Positions 1 to 9,029 of a stretch of 64,000 bases of DNA are shown here, piece after piece. The DNA is from Gracilimonas sp034520725. Its GTDB lineage: Bacteria > Bacteroidota > Rhodothermia > Balneolales > Balneolaceae. The DNA lies in NCBI GenBank assembly GCA_034520725.1, contig JAXHNH010000013.1, positions 1 through 64,000 on the forward strand. Direction: 5' to 3'. The notes under the pieces were generated by a model. The model was not told where the DNA came from. It saw only the letters and a list, made by a program, of their open reading frames with translations, and made no database searches. The translations under genes were made by a program, and so were the position numbers. Numbering within the stretch: position 1 is the stretch's first letter; every line of letters begins with the position of its first letter.

Positions 1-51
1 GCATTAGATATGTATCTTTCATGCAGATCATTAGCGAACGGTCAAAAATAA

Positions 52-384
52 ATGGAAAGACTGCAAGCCATTGCTCTAAGCGCCTTCAAACAGAGTAAGC
101 GGTCGTGGCTGCCCAAGGTCGTTTTTATTGATTCACTGGATGAAGTGATGGATCACTACGAGGACTACAAACCGATCATGGCTTATATGCAGGCTGAAGC
201 GGAAAAACCGTCCGAATTGAGGGAACCAAAGAATCTTTTACTTGTGGGACCTGAGGGTGGCTTTTCAGAAAGGGAAACTGAGATCGCAAAGCAAAGGAAC
301 GCAAAACTGATCACTTTAGGGAAATATCGCTTGAGAGCTGAGACAGCCGTTTTAAGTATACTATCACAGTACCTTTTCTCCTGA
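52..384 (+). CDS. rsmE: RsmE 16S rRNA m3U1498 methyltransferase, C-terminal part
   Basis: The 110 residues match the C-terminal SPOUT-fold part of RsmE, which methylates N3 of U1498 in 16S rRNA. The SAM-binding knot motifs are visible: LLVGPEGGFS (residues 63-72) and LGKYRLRAETA. The N-terminal PUA-like half is absent. An in-frame TAA lies directly before the ATG at 52, but another frame reads QIISERSKIN up to about position 50, which resembles the RsmE segment that should precede MERLQAIA. One surplus base near 50-52 would explain this, so the gene is probably frameshifted (real or sequencing) and also cut by the window edge. Family identity is firm; integrity is not. Confidence 0.8.
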   Translation: MERLQAIALSAFKQSKRSWLPKVVFIDSLDEVMDHYEDYKPIMAYMQAEAEKPSELREPKNLLLVGPEGGFSERETEIAKQRNAKLITLGKYRLRAETAVLSILSQYLFS

Positions 385-461
385 AAAAGCTCATAAATTT
401 CTGCCTTCCATTATTTAAGAGCTTTGGCTATGTTGGTTGAAATGATCTAAAAATTGACTGA

Positions 462-2057
462 ATGATACTTACGCTGGTTGGAGGAATTGGTTTATTTCTA
501 CTGGGAATGACCCTGCTGACAGATGGTTTAAAGAATCTGGCCGGAGATACCCTGCGTTTACTTCTCAGCCGGTTCGTTAAAGGTCCTTTCACAGCTCTAG
601 GTTCCGGAACCCTGATCACATTTTTGGTGCAGTCTTCAAGTGCGACTACTCTCGCCACCATTGGTTTTGTCAGTGCCGGACTCATAACTTTTCCCCAAAC
701 TATAGGTGTGCTGCTGGGTGCAAAACTGGGAACTACTAGTACCGGGTGGATCGTAGCAACCCTTGGCCTGAGATACAGTATTTCTGTTATCGCATTACCA
801 GTGATCGGTGTGGGAGCTATCATGAAGCTGCTCTCATCTGGTAAAATGGCCCATGCCGGACTTGCACTGGCGGGATTTGGTCTCATATTTATGGGTATTG
901 ACACCCTGCAGGTGGGTATGGAAGGGTTAAGGGATTATATTGATTTTGCAGCATTTTCAGGCAAAAGTTTTACGGGAATACTGTTTCTTATTATGACGGG
1001 TATAATCATGACCGTCATCATGCAGTCATCCAGTGCGGCTGTCGCAACAACCTTAACCGCGCTTTTTGCCGGGGCCATCGATCTTCCTCAGGCTGCGGCA
1101 CTTGTAATCGGGCAAAATTTTGGAACCTCAGTAACAGCCCTTATTGCAATTATTGGAGCATCAACTGCTGCTATTCGAACGGGCGTTATCTATGTAGTAT
1201 TTGGCTTAACGATAGCGGTCATAGCTATTGTGGTAATGCCAATATTTCTATGGATCGCAGAATATCTACGTATAATGAATGATCCGGCTCAGATGGCTAT
1301 CGCAGTTGCTGCTTTTCACACCTCATTCAACTTTCTGGGTATTGTAGTCATTATGCCATTCCGAATGTTTTTCACCAATTTAGTGATGAAGTGGTTCCCC
1401 GAAGAGGAATATTCCATAACCCACCGGCTCGATAGATCGGTTCAAGAAATACCCTCGGTGGCAATAGAGACTGTAAACCGTAGTCTGCAGGATATGTTGA
1501 GCGGTTTACTGGAATACCTTTCTAAAGCTTTAGGAGAAAGCAATTTGTCGGTGGATCGTAATTTTTTGAATCAGGCCGAGCTTGCTAAAGTTGAGATCAG
1601 TCAGTTTTTGAATGAGATCAAGATAGGATCGGATCAATCTTCAGATTATAACAGGTATGTGGCTACCCTGCACGCCTTAGATCATAACGTGAGACTAATG
1701 GATGCCTGCAGGGATACACATTTCATTAAAAACATCCCCAATGATCCAGTAGCAACACAGATGTCGGTAATGCTTCAAATGGCATTTGAAACAACCCAAA
1801 ATTGGATATCGGACCATGGGGAAGAGGAACTGAATGAGTATCTGCGTGAAGTTTCTATAAACCTGGCTGAACTCAGGAAAAAGCGACGGGTTGAGATTCT
1901 TGAGCAGGCAGCCAACATTAAAGGATCATCCATGCAGATTCTGGCTAATCTGGATACCATTCGCTGGCTGGATAAACTGGCCTATCACCACTGGAGGGCC
2001 GTTTACCATTTGATGGATAAACGAGAATACGAGATCGATCCGCCTTACCCGACTTAG
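462..2057 (+). CDS. Na/Pi cotransporter family protein with PhoU-like tail
   Basis: A 531-residue membrane protein of the Na+/phosphate symporter family (NptA/YjbB type). Two inverted membrane repeats each carry the signature QSSSA: residues 57-61 and 188-192. Hydrophobic segments fill residues 1-300. The soluble C-terminal part (about 330-520) is helical and charged like the PhoU-type domain usually attached in this family. Start ATG at 462 directly precedes the first hydrophobic segment; no strong ribosome site is visible. It stands alone between rsmE and the convergent lycopene cyclase gene. Inferred role is sodium-driven phosphate uptake or export; direction cannot be told from sequence. 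Confidence 0.88.
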   Translation: MILTLVGGIGLFLLGMTLLTDGLKNLAGDTLRLLLSRFVKGPFTALGSGTLITFLVQSSSATTLATIGFVSAGLITFPQTIGVLLGAKLGTTSTGWIVATLGLRYSISVIALPVIGVGAIMKLLSSGKMAHAGLALAGFGLIFMGIDTLQVGMEGLRDYIDFAAFSGKSFTGILFLIMTGIIMTVIMQSSSAAVATTLTALFAGAIDLPQAAALVIGQNFGTSVTALIAIIGASTAAIRTGVIYVVFGLTIAVIAIVVMPIFLWIAEYLRIMNDPAQMAIAVAAFHTSFNFLGIVVIMPFRMFFTNLVMKWFPEEEYSITHRLDRSVQEIPSVAIETVNRSLQDMLSGLLEYLSKALGESNLSVDRNFLNQAELAKVEISQFLNEIKIGSDQSSDYNRYVATLHALDHNVRLMDACRDTHFIKNIPNDPVATQMSVMLQMAFETTQNWISDHGEEELNEYLREVSINLAELRKKRRVEILEQAANIKGSSMQILANLDTIRWLDKLAYHHWRAVYHLMDKREYEIDPPYPT

Positions 2058-2073
2058 AATTCAAATGAGATGA

Positions 2074-3228
2074 TCATAGATTATGCCAGATGGCTTTGAA
2101 GAAAGGAATATAAGGCACTGAGGACATAATCCTGAGATCTTGTTTTAGATCTGTGCTTTCTCCAAGAAAAGCGAGGATCTCATCAAAGTGGTTATTTCTA
2201 AATAAAGACCTGAAGACCCTCAAACTTTCCTCTGTGGAGTTGGACAAGATGTGAAGTAAAAGCAGATCATAAAATCGGTACTTGAATTTTGAAGGAGAGG
2301 GAGGAGAGGGTTTTTTGCCATCGATAAGTTCCTGGGCTACTCCTTTAGTGTAATCCTGAATACGTGTAAAGGTGTAACCGGTACTTGGTTTTGTTTGCCC
2401 GCCCACGCTGCCCAAGTTTATAATATTTTGCTCATAATAGGGGTGATGAGGTCGATCTTCCATGGGAATCACACCATATTCCTTGCGAGTGATCTCATAA
2501 TGATCTTTATCTAATCCAAAATTGTGATACAGATAGTTTCGTATTTTCTTCTTGTACTTTTTCTTTTTGAGTAAATCCTCCGAAAACACAGTGAATTCCA
2601 AGAGTGCTTTTTGCTGTGTATATGGAAGCACATACATGAAGCCAACACCAGGAGAGAATTCATCATCAAAGTCCATGATCGTGAAGGTTTCGGGATCGAA
2701 AGTGTCCTCAGTGGCTTTGATCTCCCATCCAAGGAAATGTTGTTTCAGTGGATACTTGATATCTTCTTTATTCAGTTCTCTGGGTTTTAAAATACTCTGA
2801 AAAATATGGTTTGCCAGATAAGTGTCTCCGTTTTTGGTGATCAGAGAGGCTTTGCTCTTATTGGATGAGAGATCGAGTATATCCTCTTCTAAAAGAGTGA
2901 AATTCTTATGCTTTTTGAGTTCTCTTAATACATGTTCCCTGAAATCACCGCTGCGAATACAGTAATAGGAAAAGGAGTGCATATAGCGAAATGTGCTGTA
3001 ATCAAGAACAGAGACCCAGCTTTTGTTCCACTTCTTGTAGATGATCTCCTTGAATGGAGGTTCTTTCTGAGTCCAGAAGCACCAGGTTTTATCGTTGGTT
3101 GGAGCAAATGTGGAATCGACAATGAGAACTTCTCCGGCATAACCACCCTTAACAAGGTACCAGGCCAGGCTCAGCCCGGATAAACCGCCACCGGCAATGA
3201 TGATGTCGTATTTTGCTTCTATGTTCAA
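2074..3228 (-). CDS. crtY: Lycopene beta-cyclase
   Basis: A 384-residue flavoprotein of the lycopene cyclase family, which closes the ends of lycopene to make beta-carotene-type carotenoids. The N-terminal dinucleotide-binding motif is DIIIAGGGLSGLSLAW (from residue 8). Further family blocks are QHFLGWEI in the middle and GSVGGQTKPSTGYTF near residue 275. Length fits CrtY-type single-chain cyclases. It is transcribed toward the Na/Pi transporter, 16 bp apart. No other carotenoid gene (crtB, crtI, crtE) is adjacent, so the pathway must be completed elsewhere. The gene supports a pigmented organism. Confidence 0.9.
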   Translation of the reverse strand: MNIEAKYDIIIAGGGLSGLSLAWYLVKGGYAGEVLIVDSTFAPTNDKTWCFWTQKEPPFKEIIYKKWNKSWVSVLDYSTFRYMHSFSYYCIRSGDFREHVLRELKKHKNFTLLEEDILDLSSNKSKASLITKNGDTYLANHIFQSILKPRELNKEDIKYPLKQHFLGWEIKATEDTFDPETFTIMDFDDEFSPGVGFMYVLPYTQQKALLEFTVFSEDLLKKKKYKKKIRNYLYHNFGLDKDHYEITRKEYGVIPMEDRPHHPYYEQNIINLGSVGGQTKPSTGYTFTRIQDYTKGVAQELIDGKKPSPPSPSKFKYRFYDLLLLHILSNSTEESLRVFRSLFRNNHFDEILAFLGESTDLKQDLRIMSSVPYIPFFKAIWHNL

Positions 3229-3370
3229 GTTTGAGTAAGTCTGATTTTCATCTGTAATGATTGTGAACTGAAAGAGTTTTGCCTTTTTTATCGTTTCAGC
3301 GGCAAGCTATTTTTATTAAAACAATAGGTATTGATTATATTTCATCAAATTGAAAAAGCAAAATAAGATT

Positions 3371-4393
3371 ATGATTGATCTGCGAAGCGATACTATTACC
3401 CGACCAACTCCAGATATGCTGGAAGCAATGATGAAGGCTAAAGTTGGGGATGATGTTTTTGGTGAAGACGAAACGGTGAATGCCTTTCAGGAAAAAGTAG
3501 CCAACATGTTTGGTATGGAAGACGGCTTGTATGTGCCGAGCGGAACTATGAGTAATCAGTTGGGTATCAAAGTATTAACAGAACCCGGAGATGAGATACT
3601 GATTGATGAAAAAGGACATATTTTCAATTATGAGACTGGGGCTGCTTCGGTTTTGTCAGGTGTTCAGGTTCGTACTTTGCCCGGTAAACATGGTAAATTA
3701 AACACCTCACTTTTGGAACACACTAAAAGAGGGCATTTTGATTGGGAGCCAAGAACCCGTGTCATTTGTCTGGAAAACTCTACGAACAAAGGTGGCGGAG
3801 TTTGCTATTCAGAAGAGGAATTGAGCGAGATCAAATCATTTGCAGATGAAGAAAACTTATTTATTCATCTGGATGGCGCCCGGATCTGGAATGCCATTAC
3901 GGCTACAGAAGTGAAACCTGAATTCTTTGGAGAAATTTCAGATACGATCTCAGTTTGTTTTTCTAAAGGATTGGGGGCTCCGGTAGGTTCTATGTTATTG
4001 TCTTCCAAAAAACGGATTGCCAAAGCCCGGCGCTTTCGTAAGATGTGGGGAGGAGGCATGCGTCAGGTTGGTCTGCTGGCCGCCGCCGCTGATTTCGCTC
4101 TTGAGAACAACTGGGATAAATTGAAGGACGATCACCGAAGAGCTAAGGAAGTAGGCCAGGTCATTTTTGACAGTAAGTATCTGGCTGTGGATATGAACAG
4201 CTTACAAACCAATATTCTGCTCTTTGATACAGTAAAGGAATCGGCTGATAATGTGATCGAAAAGTTGAATAAGAAAGGTATTCAAATGATTCCATTTGGC
4301 CCTAATACCATCAGAGCTACTTTTCATTTTTTTATCACTGATGAGGATCTAAATGCTATTAAACAGGCACTTAAAGAGATCGGTGAGGCTTAA
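3371..4393 (+). CDS. ltaE: Low-specificity L-threonine aldolase
   Basis: PLP-dependent aldolase of the beta-eliminating lyase family, cleaving L-threonine/L-allo-threonine to glycine and acetaldehyde. It starts with the typical MIDLRSDTITRPT and contains GDDVFGEDETVN; the cofactor lysine is in VCFSKGLGAPVGS (about residue 199). ATG at 3371 is preferred because family members begin at this motif; an in-frame TTG at 3350 would add seven residues. Length (340 residues) is normal. It is divergent from crtY with about 140 bp between them, which presumably holds both promoters. Confidence 0.92.
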   Translation: MIDLRSDTITRPTPDMLEAMMKAKVGDDVFGEDETVNAFQEKVANMFGMEDGLYVPSGTMSNQLGIKVLTEPGDEILIDEKGHIFNYETGAASVLSGVQVRTLPGKHGKLNTSLLEHTKRGHFDWEPRTRVICLENSTNKGGGVCYSEEELSEIKSFADEENLFIHLDGARIWNAITATEVKPEFFGEISDTISVCFSKGLGAPVGSMLLSSKKRIAKARRFRKMWGGGMRQVGLLAAAADFALENNWDKLKDDHRRAKEVGQVIFDSKYLAVDMNSLQTNILLFDTVKESADNVIEKLNKKGIQMIPFGPNTIRATFHFFITDEDLNAIKQALKEIGEA

Positions 4394-4546
4394 ATAAGAT
4401 TTTCAATTACGCCCCGCCGCGAAATGTACTATGGATTCTGCCTTTTATTGCCAGATAGGCTCTGCTTCATTTTGTATGTAAATGTGAGTTTAAAGCTGAG
4501 CCTTGATGAGGCATTCCCGAGCAGAGCAACGGAACGAGTAATAATG

Positions 4547-5446
4547 TTATCCCTCAACAATTGATAATAGATTCTGCATCGAATCGATGATCTTTTCCCG
4601 AACCGGTATTCCCTTTTCAAAGATCATCTCCTGTTTTTGTTTGTATATCTTTCGGCCTGAATCGGTCTCAATTTTTATGGGTTCCATTCCCTGTTCCTGA
4701 AGATCATACGGACTTGCCTGCATGTCGATATAGCGGGCCTCTACTGCCAGTTCAAAGGCCTCAAGAATAAGTGAACTTGAGATCCAGGGATACATTTTGA
4801 AGGCCCATTTGTAGAGATCCATGTTAGAGTGAATGCAACCCGGTTGCTCTGTCTCATGGAATTTCTCACGGGAAAGCTCAAATTTATTCATGGGTTTGGC
4901 AGGCTTGGTGAAAAAGCGAAATGCATCAAAATGCGTGCACAGTAAGGGACGTGATTCCACAAATTCAGCCAGTTCATCCGGTTCCATTCGCATGGGTAAC
5001 TGATTATGTCGCGGGTTGTCCGTTTTATAGACCATGGCCCATTCATGCATCCCGAAACATCCAAAAGAAGGTCGACTTTGCTGTGTGTTCTCCAGCATCT
5101 TCAGCATCCACTTTAGTGATGAAATACGTTTTTCAGGAAAGAGTTTAGGATTTACAAAGGCAGTGTTATCCTCAACAGTTATTTCCGAAATTTCAGGAAG
5201 TTCATCAAAGTCAGAATAGGTGAGGTTCACCCCAATTCCCGGTGACCATTTCCGAAGGTTTGACGGACGAAAGGCATAGTACTCAAACAAAAAATCCATG
5301 ACCGGATCTTTCTCTTGCCGTGAGCGAGCTTCGAGGTAATCGTTCAATAGCTCATTCACGCGCTGTTCGTGTAATGCTTTTTTAGCCTTCCACTCGGCTT
5401 CGGGTAAGGTTTTCTCTGTTGCAATATTTGGAGTTACAGTAAGCAT
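4547..5446 (-). CDS. Conserved protein often labelled 3-methyladenine DNA glycosylase
   Basis: A soluble 299-residue protein. The stretch DPVMDFLFEYYAFRPSNLRKW followed by SPGIGV resembles a family found in Actinobacteria and Bacteroidota that pipelines name 3-methyladenine DNA glycosylase, but I see no helix-hairpin-helix or Tag/AlkA motif. The catalytic basis of the name is therefore unclear. Conserved-looking His/Cys/Glu positions occur in FGCFGMHEWAMVY, PLLCTHFDAFRFF and QPGCIHSNMDLY, which could suit a metal or active site; this is speculation. It is divergent from the UbiA-type gene. Confidence 0.55.
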   Translation of the reverse strand: MLTVTPNIATEKTLPEAEWKAKKALHEQRVNELLNDYLEARSRQEKDPVMDFLFEYYAFRPSNLRKWSPGIGVNLTYSDFDELPEISEITVEDNTAFVNPKLFPEKRISSLKWMLKMLENTQQSRPSFGCFGMHEWAMVYKTDNPRHNQLPMRMEPDELAEFVESRPLLCTHFDAFRFFTKPAKPMNKFELSREKFHETEQPGCIHSNMDLYKWAFKMYPWISSSLILEAFELAVEARYIDMQASPYDLQEQGMEPIKIETDSGRKIYKQKQEMIFEKGIPVREKIIDSMQNLLSIVEG

Positions 5447-5476
5447 GCTTCAAAGATACGGAATGAAAACCGTGGA

Positions 5477-5557
5477 ATTAAAAATTCAAATTTTAAAATT
5501 ATAGATTAGATTATGGGAACACCCATATTTTAAATTTTAAATTTTTCATTTTGAATT
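5477..5557. repeat. AT-rich nested inverted repeat
   Basis: Two AT-rich arms (about 5480-5499 and 5527-5549, roughly 17 of 20 positions complementary) enclose a perfect small hairpin TATGGG-aaca-CCCATA at 5512-5527. The element fills the gap between two divergent genes and ends just before the UbiA-type start. It may be a repeat element or a structured 5' region; function unknown. Confidence 0.45.
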
Positions 5558-6435
5558 GATCGGGCCAATGTTGAGTCAGGTTCTAAGTTTCTTAATTCAC
5601 CTCCGCTTACACTACCAATTTTTCATTCTCTCAGGAGGATACTTACTGGCGGCTTTGTTTGTGGCTGAAGTTAACTGGCCGCAGTTCTGGCTTCAGTTTC
5701 TGAACGTGTATGTATTGTTATTTGGGGGAGCTACGGTCTATAATTCCTGGTGGGATAAGGATGAGGGGCCGATCGGGGGGCTCAAGTCACCCCCAAAAAT
5801 GCAACCATGGATGTGGCCCGCTTCCATGGTAATTCAGTATATAGGTTTGTTTTGGGCGATATCTGTTGGCTGGAATTTTGTGATCATCTACGCGATCAGC
5901 ATGTTGTTTTTCTGGTTATACTCCTCACCAATTACACGCTGGAAGGGGAAACCGATCTTAAGTCTGGTTGCGATCGGTATCAGTACCGGAACGAATTCTT
6001 TTTTTCTGGGGTATCTGGCGGCAGGTGGGTATCCAATTACCTGGATTGAGGATATTATTGCCATTGGTGTAGCTTGCCTGATTTTGAGCTTATATCCTGT
6101 TTCTCAAGTTTATCAATCAGATGAAGATATGAAAAGAGGAGACGAGACCTTTGCCGGCTAAATATGGGCTAGAGGGAGTTAAATGGCTATTTGCTGGTTC
6201 TATTTCCATTAGGAACCGCAATATTATCAGCTTCACTGGTAGTCAGTCAAAGGACTTGATCGGATATATTTTCGGTGGGGTCGGAAGCCTTGCTTTCCTT
6301 GTGGTTCTTTATCTGGTTTGGCAATTAAATGGTCAACAAAGTGAATATCCGTTGGTTATGCGGATCAAATTACTTGCATCACTTTCCTTTGTACTTTTTA
6401 TGCTGTCATGGATTGCCAGTAGCCTTCTTCTTTGA
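5556..6435 (+). pseudogene. UbiA-family prenyltransferase, frameshifted near 6156
   Basis: Two overlapping reading frames together make one UbiA-type membrane prenyltransferase of about 292 residues. The first frame (5556-6161) carries the first Asp-rich region (NSWWDKDEGPIGGL) and the second (QSDEDMKRGDETFA), then meets a stop. The frame one base later, continuing from about 6154, resumes with AKYGLEGVKWLF and the remaining hydrophobic helices. Removing one G from CCGGC at 6154-6158 restores GDETFA-AKYG, matching the family pattern GDxTFAxxxG. Such enzymes attach isoprenoid chains to aromatic or other acceptors; the substrate is not evident. Single-base insertion or a sequencing error are both possible. 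Confidence 0.75.
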
Positions 6436-6835
6436 GCTGTGATTCTGCTTCAGCTAATAGAGCTCCAAAACTAAACTCAGGATGTACAATGTCGTTAAGT
6501 AAGGTGATAGTCACAGGTTTTTCGAGTATTGTGACATTACCTTTGATATTGAGCTTTAATTCACCGGAGTTGCTTGTACCCCGTTTTTTGATCAGGGTGA
6601 TCTTAGTTCTTGAAACCTGACTCATTTGAGTAATAAATGAATCGGAAAATGATGTTTCAAATTCCAGGTCCAGAAATGCGTGAGTTGGTTGGTGCTCTGC
6701 TGTTATTTTTAATGTCTCTTCCAGGGATTCAGCATAGTATATGACCTCAATTCCCAGATCAGATAGCATTTGTGCTATTTCATGCTGGGTAATCACATCC
6801 TTACTCATCACTAAACACGATTTTAACCTTTTCAT
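6398..6835 (-). CDS. Degenerate response-regulator receiver-like protein
   Basis: A 145-residue single-domain protein with the order of a CheY-like receiver: beta-1 SCLVMSKD, a central THAFLDLEFE that keeps the phospho-acceptor-like Asp, and a late TILEKPVT with the conserved Lys-Pro. The acidic pair expected after beta-1 is reduced to one Asp and no output domain follows. It may be a pseudo-receiver working by protein contact. Its 3' end overlaps the convergent UbiA-type gene by 38 bp. Family assignment is moderately sure, partner unknown. Confidence 0.6.
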   Translation of the reverse strand: MKRLKSCLVMSKDVITQHEIAQMLSDLGIEVIYYAESLEETLKITAEHQPTHAFLDLEFETSFSDSFITQMSQVSRTKITLIKKRGTSNSGELKLNIKGNVTILEKPVTITLLNDIVHPEFSFGALLAEAESQLKEEGYWQSMTA

Positions 6836-6983
6836 GGTACTCCGGATTTAATTGTAACTAATCATTGTTATTGAATACTTATCAATGGAATGATCCTGTT
6901 AACAGATCGGTGTTATTTAAACAATCGATAACTATTCAAAAGAGGTTTTTTTACCTTACTGTCTGATTAAAAGAGGTCTAAAA

Positions 6984-7601
6984 ATGCAAGATGTTACAAA
7001 AACACTAGTTTCTGATAAATTACTTGATGCTGCATTCAGTTATCAGGAGTTTAATGAACATATAAAAGAGCTGTACAATCAAAAAAGAACAACCAATGAG
7101 GACAATCGCCAGAACATGCTGGATTACACAAAAATGTATATGCAGCGTACTAATAGGTGGGATAAGCGGGGAAAGCTTTCTGATGAATTGAGGGTTCGAC
7201 TTAAGGTGGTTTCCAGGGATATGATCTGGTTGGTAATAAATGAGGGCTGGTGCGGTGATGGAGCTCAAACCCTTCCGTTCATAAACAAAATGGCTGAAGA
7301 AAGTGACCATATCGACTTGAAGGTTATTCTCAGGGATCAAAATTTGGAAGTAATGGATCAGTTTTTGACAAACGGGGCCCGTTCAGTTCCAAAATTGATC
7401 GTTATTGATAAAAATACAACAGAAGTCTTAGGCACCTGGGGACCGCGTCCTATTGAGGCCAATGAATTATATTGGAAAGGTAAGAATGATCCTGATACCC
7501 CAAATAATAAGGCGGTTGAAGACCTTCACCTTTGGTATGCTAGAGACAAGGGAAAAGCCATTCAGCAAGAAATTCTCAAAATGCTGGATGAATGGGAGTA
7601 G
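6984..7601 (+). CDS. Thioredoxin-family protein (single-Cys WCGD type)
   Basis: A 205-residue cytoplasmic protein of the thioredoxin-like family seen in Bacteroidota. The redox-motif position reads INEGWCGDGAQTLPFI (around residue 90), with only one cysteine instead of CxxC, and the cis-proline loop is SVPKLIVID. The N-terminal helical part (residues 1-70) precedes the fold. With a single Cys it cannot act as a classical dithiol reductase; a thiol-binding or monothiol role is possible. It stands alone, about 150 bp after the divergent receiver-like gene. Confidence 0.75.
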   Translation: MQDVTKTLVSDKLLDAAFSYQEFNEHIKELYNQKRTTNEDNRQNMLDYTKMYMQRTNRWDKRGKLSDELRVRLKVVSRDMIWLVINEGWCGDGAQTLPFINKMAEESDHIDLKVILRDQNLEVMDQFLTNGARSVPKLIVIDKNTTEVLGTWGPRPIEANELYWKGKNDPDTPNNKAVEDLHLWYARDKGKAIQQEILKMLDEWE

Positions 7602-7698
7602 AAGTCTTAAAATTCATAATTATGAATGAATGTAAGTGACTGCTCATAACATAATATTGAATTAACAGGTATCATAAACTCGTAGTCTATCAGAAAAC

Positions 7699-8880
7699 AT
7701 GCTTGAAAAGTTTCTCCGTTATATTGCCCAAACCAGTGATGCCCCCATGGGACTGGAAGTCAGTCACGCTGAAGGGCCATATATTTACACAACTGACGGC
7801 AGGCGGTTCACCGATTTTATATCCGGTATTGCGGTCAGTAGTTTAGGGCACAGGCATCCAAAGGTGGTTGAGGCGATCCATGAGCAGGTGGATAAACATC
7901 TGCACGTAATGGTATATGGTGAATTTGTCCAAAAACCACAGGTTGATTTTGCAGAGCTGTTGACCTCGAATTTGCCTAAAAAACTCAATCAGATCTATTT
8001 GGTGAATTCAGGTACCGAAGCCATCGAGGGCGCACTGAAACTTGCCAAAAAGTACACAGGCAAAACTAAGCTGATAGGTTTTAAGAATAGCTATCATGGG
8101 GATACACATGGCTCACTTAGCGTTACAGGCAGGGATGTTTATCGGGATCCGTATATGCCATTACTGCCAAATGTGCATTTTCTGGAATTTAACTCCTTCA
8201 AAGATCTGGATATTATTGATGAGGAGACGGCAGCTGTGATCTTGGAACCGATTCAGGGAGAGGGAGGTATCATCCCTGCTCAAAAGGATTGGCTGAAAGA
8301 GATCCGAAAAAGATGTAATGAAATCGGAGCTTTGCTGATCTTTGATGAGATCCAAAGTGGATTTGGTCGAACAGGAAAGCTTTTTGCTTTTCAGGATTAT
8401 GGGGTTGTACCGGATATACTATGCATTGCAAAAGCCATGGGGGGTGGTATGCCGATCGGTGGATTTGTGTCGTCAAACGAGATCTTCCAGAGTTTTAAAT
8501 ATGATCCGCCTTTGAATCATGTCACTACGTTTGGAGGACATCCTGTTTCATCTGCCGCGGCATTTGCAAATCTAAAGGAATTGTTGAGTGGGGATTATTT
8601 AGATCGGGCTTTTGAGATCGAAAAAAAGGTGAGATCCTCCTTGCGTGGTAAGGGTATAATTGAGGTCCGTGGAAAAGGAGCTATGCTTGGCTTACAGCTG
8701 GAAAACTGGGACCTTACCAGAAATGTTGTAGAAGAATGCTTTGAAAAAGGAATTTTGCTTGGATGGACACTTCACTCAAATACCCTGGTTCGCCTTGCCC
8801 CGCCTTTAATAATAGAGGATGAGCTATTAGAAGACGTGTTAGAGGCAATATTGAAAGCTGTTAAAAGGCACTCCGAATAG
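7699..8880 (+). CDS. Class III aminotransferase (acetylornithine/GABA type)
   Basis: PLP-dependent class III aminotransferase of 393 residues. Family blocks: SGIAVSSLGHRHPKV, VNSGTEAIEGALKLA, EPIQGEGGIIP, LLIFDEIQSGFGRTG and the cofactor lysine in CIAKAMGGGMPIGG (about K245). Substrate specificity cannot be read safely; acetylornithine, ornithine, 4-aminobutyrate and lysine enzymes all look like this. The succinate-semialdehyde-type dehydrogenase follows 150 bp downstream on the same strand, which would suit 4-aminobutyrate breakdown, but the arg genes elsewhere in the window would also suit an acetylornithine enzyme. Confidence 0.85.
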   Translation: MLEKFLRYIAQTSDAPMGLEVSHAEGPYIYTTDGRRFTDFISGIAVSSLGHRHPKVVEAIHEQVDKHLHVMVYGEFVQKPQVDFAELLTSNLPKKLNQIYLVNSGTEAIEGALKLAKKYTGKTKLIGFKNSYHGDTHGSLSVTGRDVYRDPYMPLLPNVHFLEFNSFKDLDIIDEETAAVILEPIQGEGGIIPAQKDWLKEIRKRCNEIGALLIFDEIQSGFGRTGKLFAFQDYGVVPDILCIAKAMGGGMPIGGFVSSNEIFQSFKYDPPLNHVTTFGGHPVSSAAAFANLKELLSGDYLDRAFEIEKKVRSSLRGKGIIEVRGKGAMLGLQLENWDLTRNVVEECFEKGILLGWTLHSNTLVRLAPPLIIEDELLEDVLEAILKAVKRHSE

Positions 8881-9029
8881 AAGGCGGTTTATAAAGATAT
8901 TGTGATTCAACGCGGATTTATAAATTTGTGTGGTATTATCTGTTGAGTGTTTCATGGCATTATATCCATGGAATTCCTACACTCCGCTAACCGTTTGAGA
9001 GGTAAAGAAATCAAAAGAAAAGGCAGACT

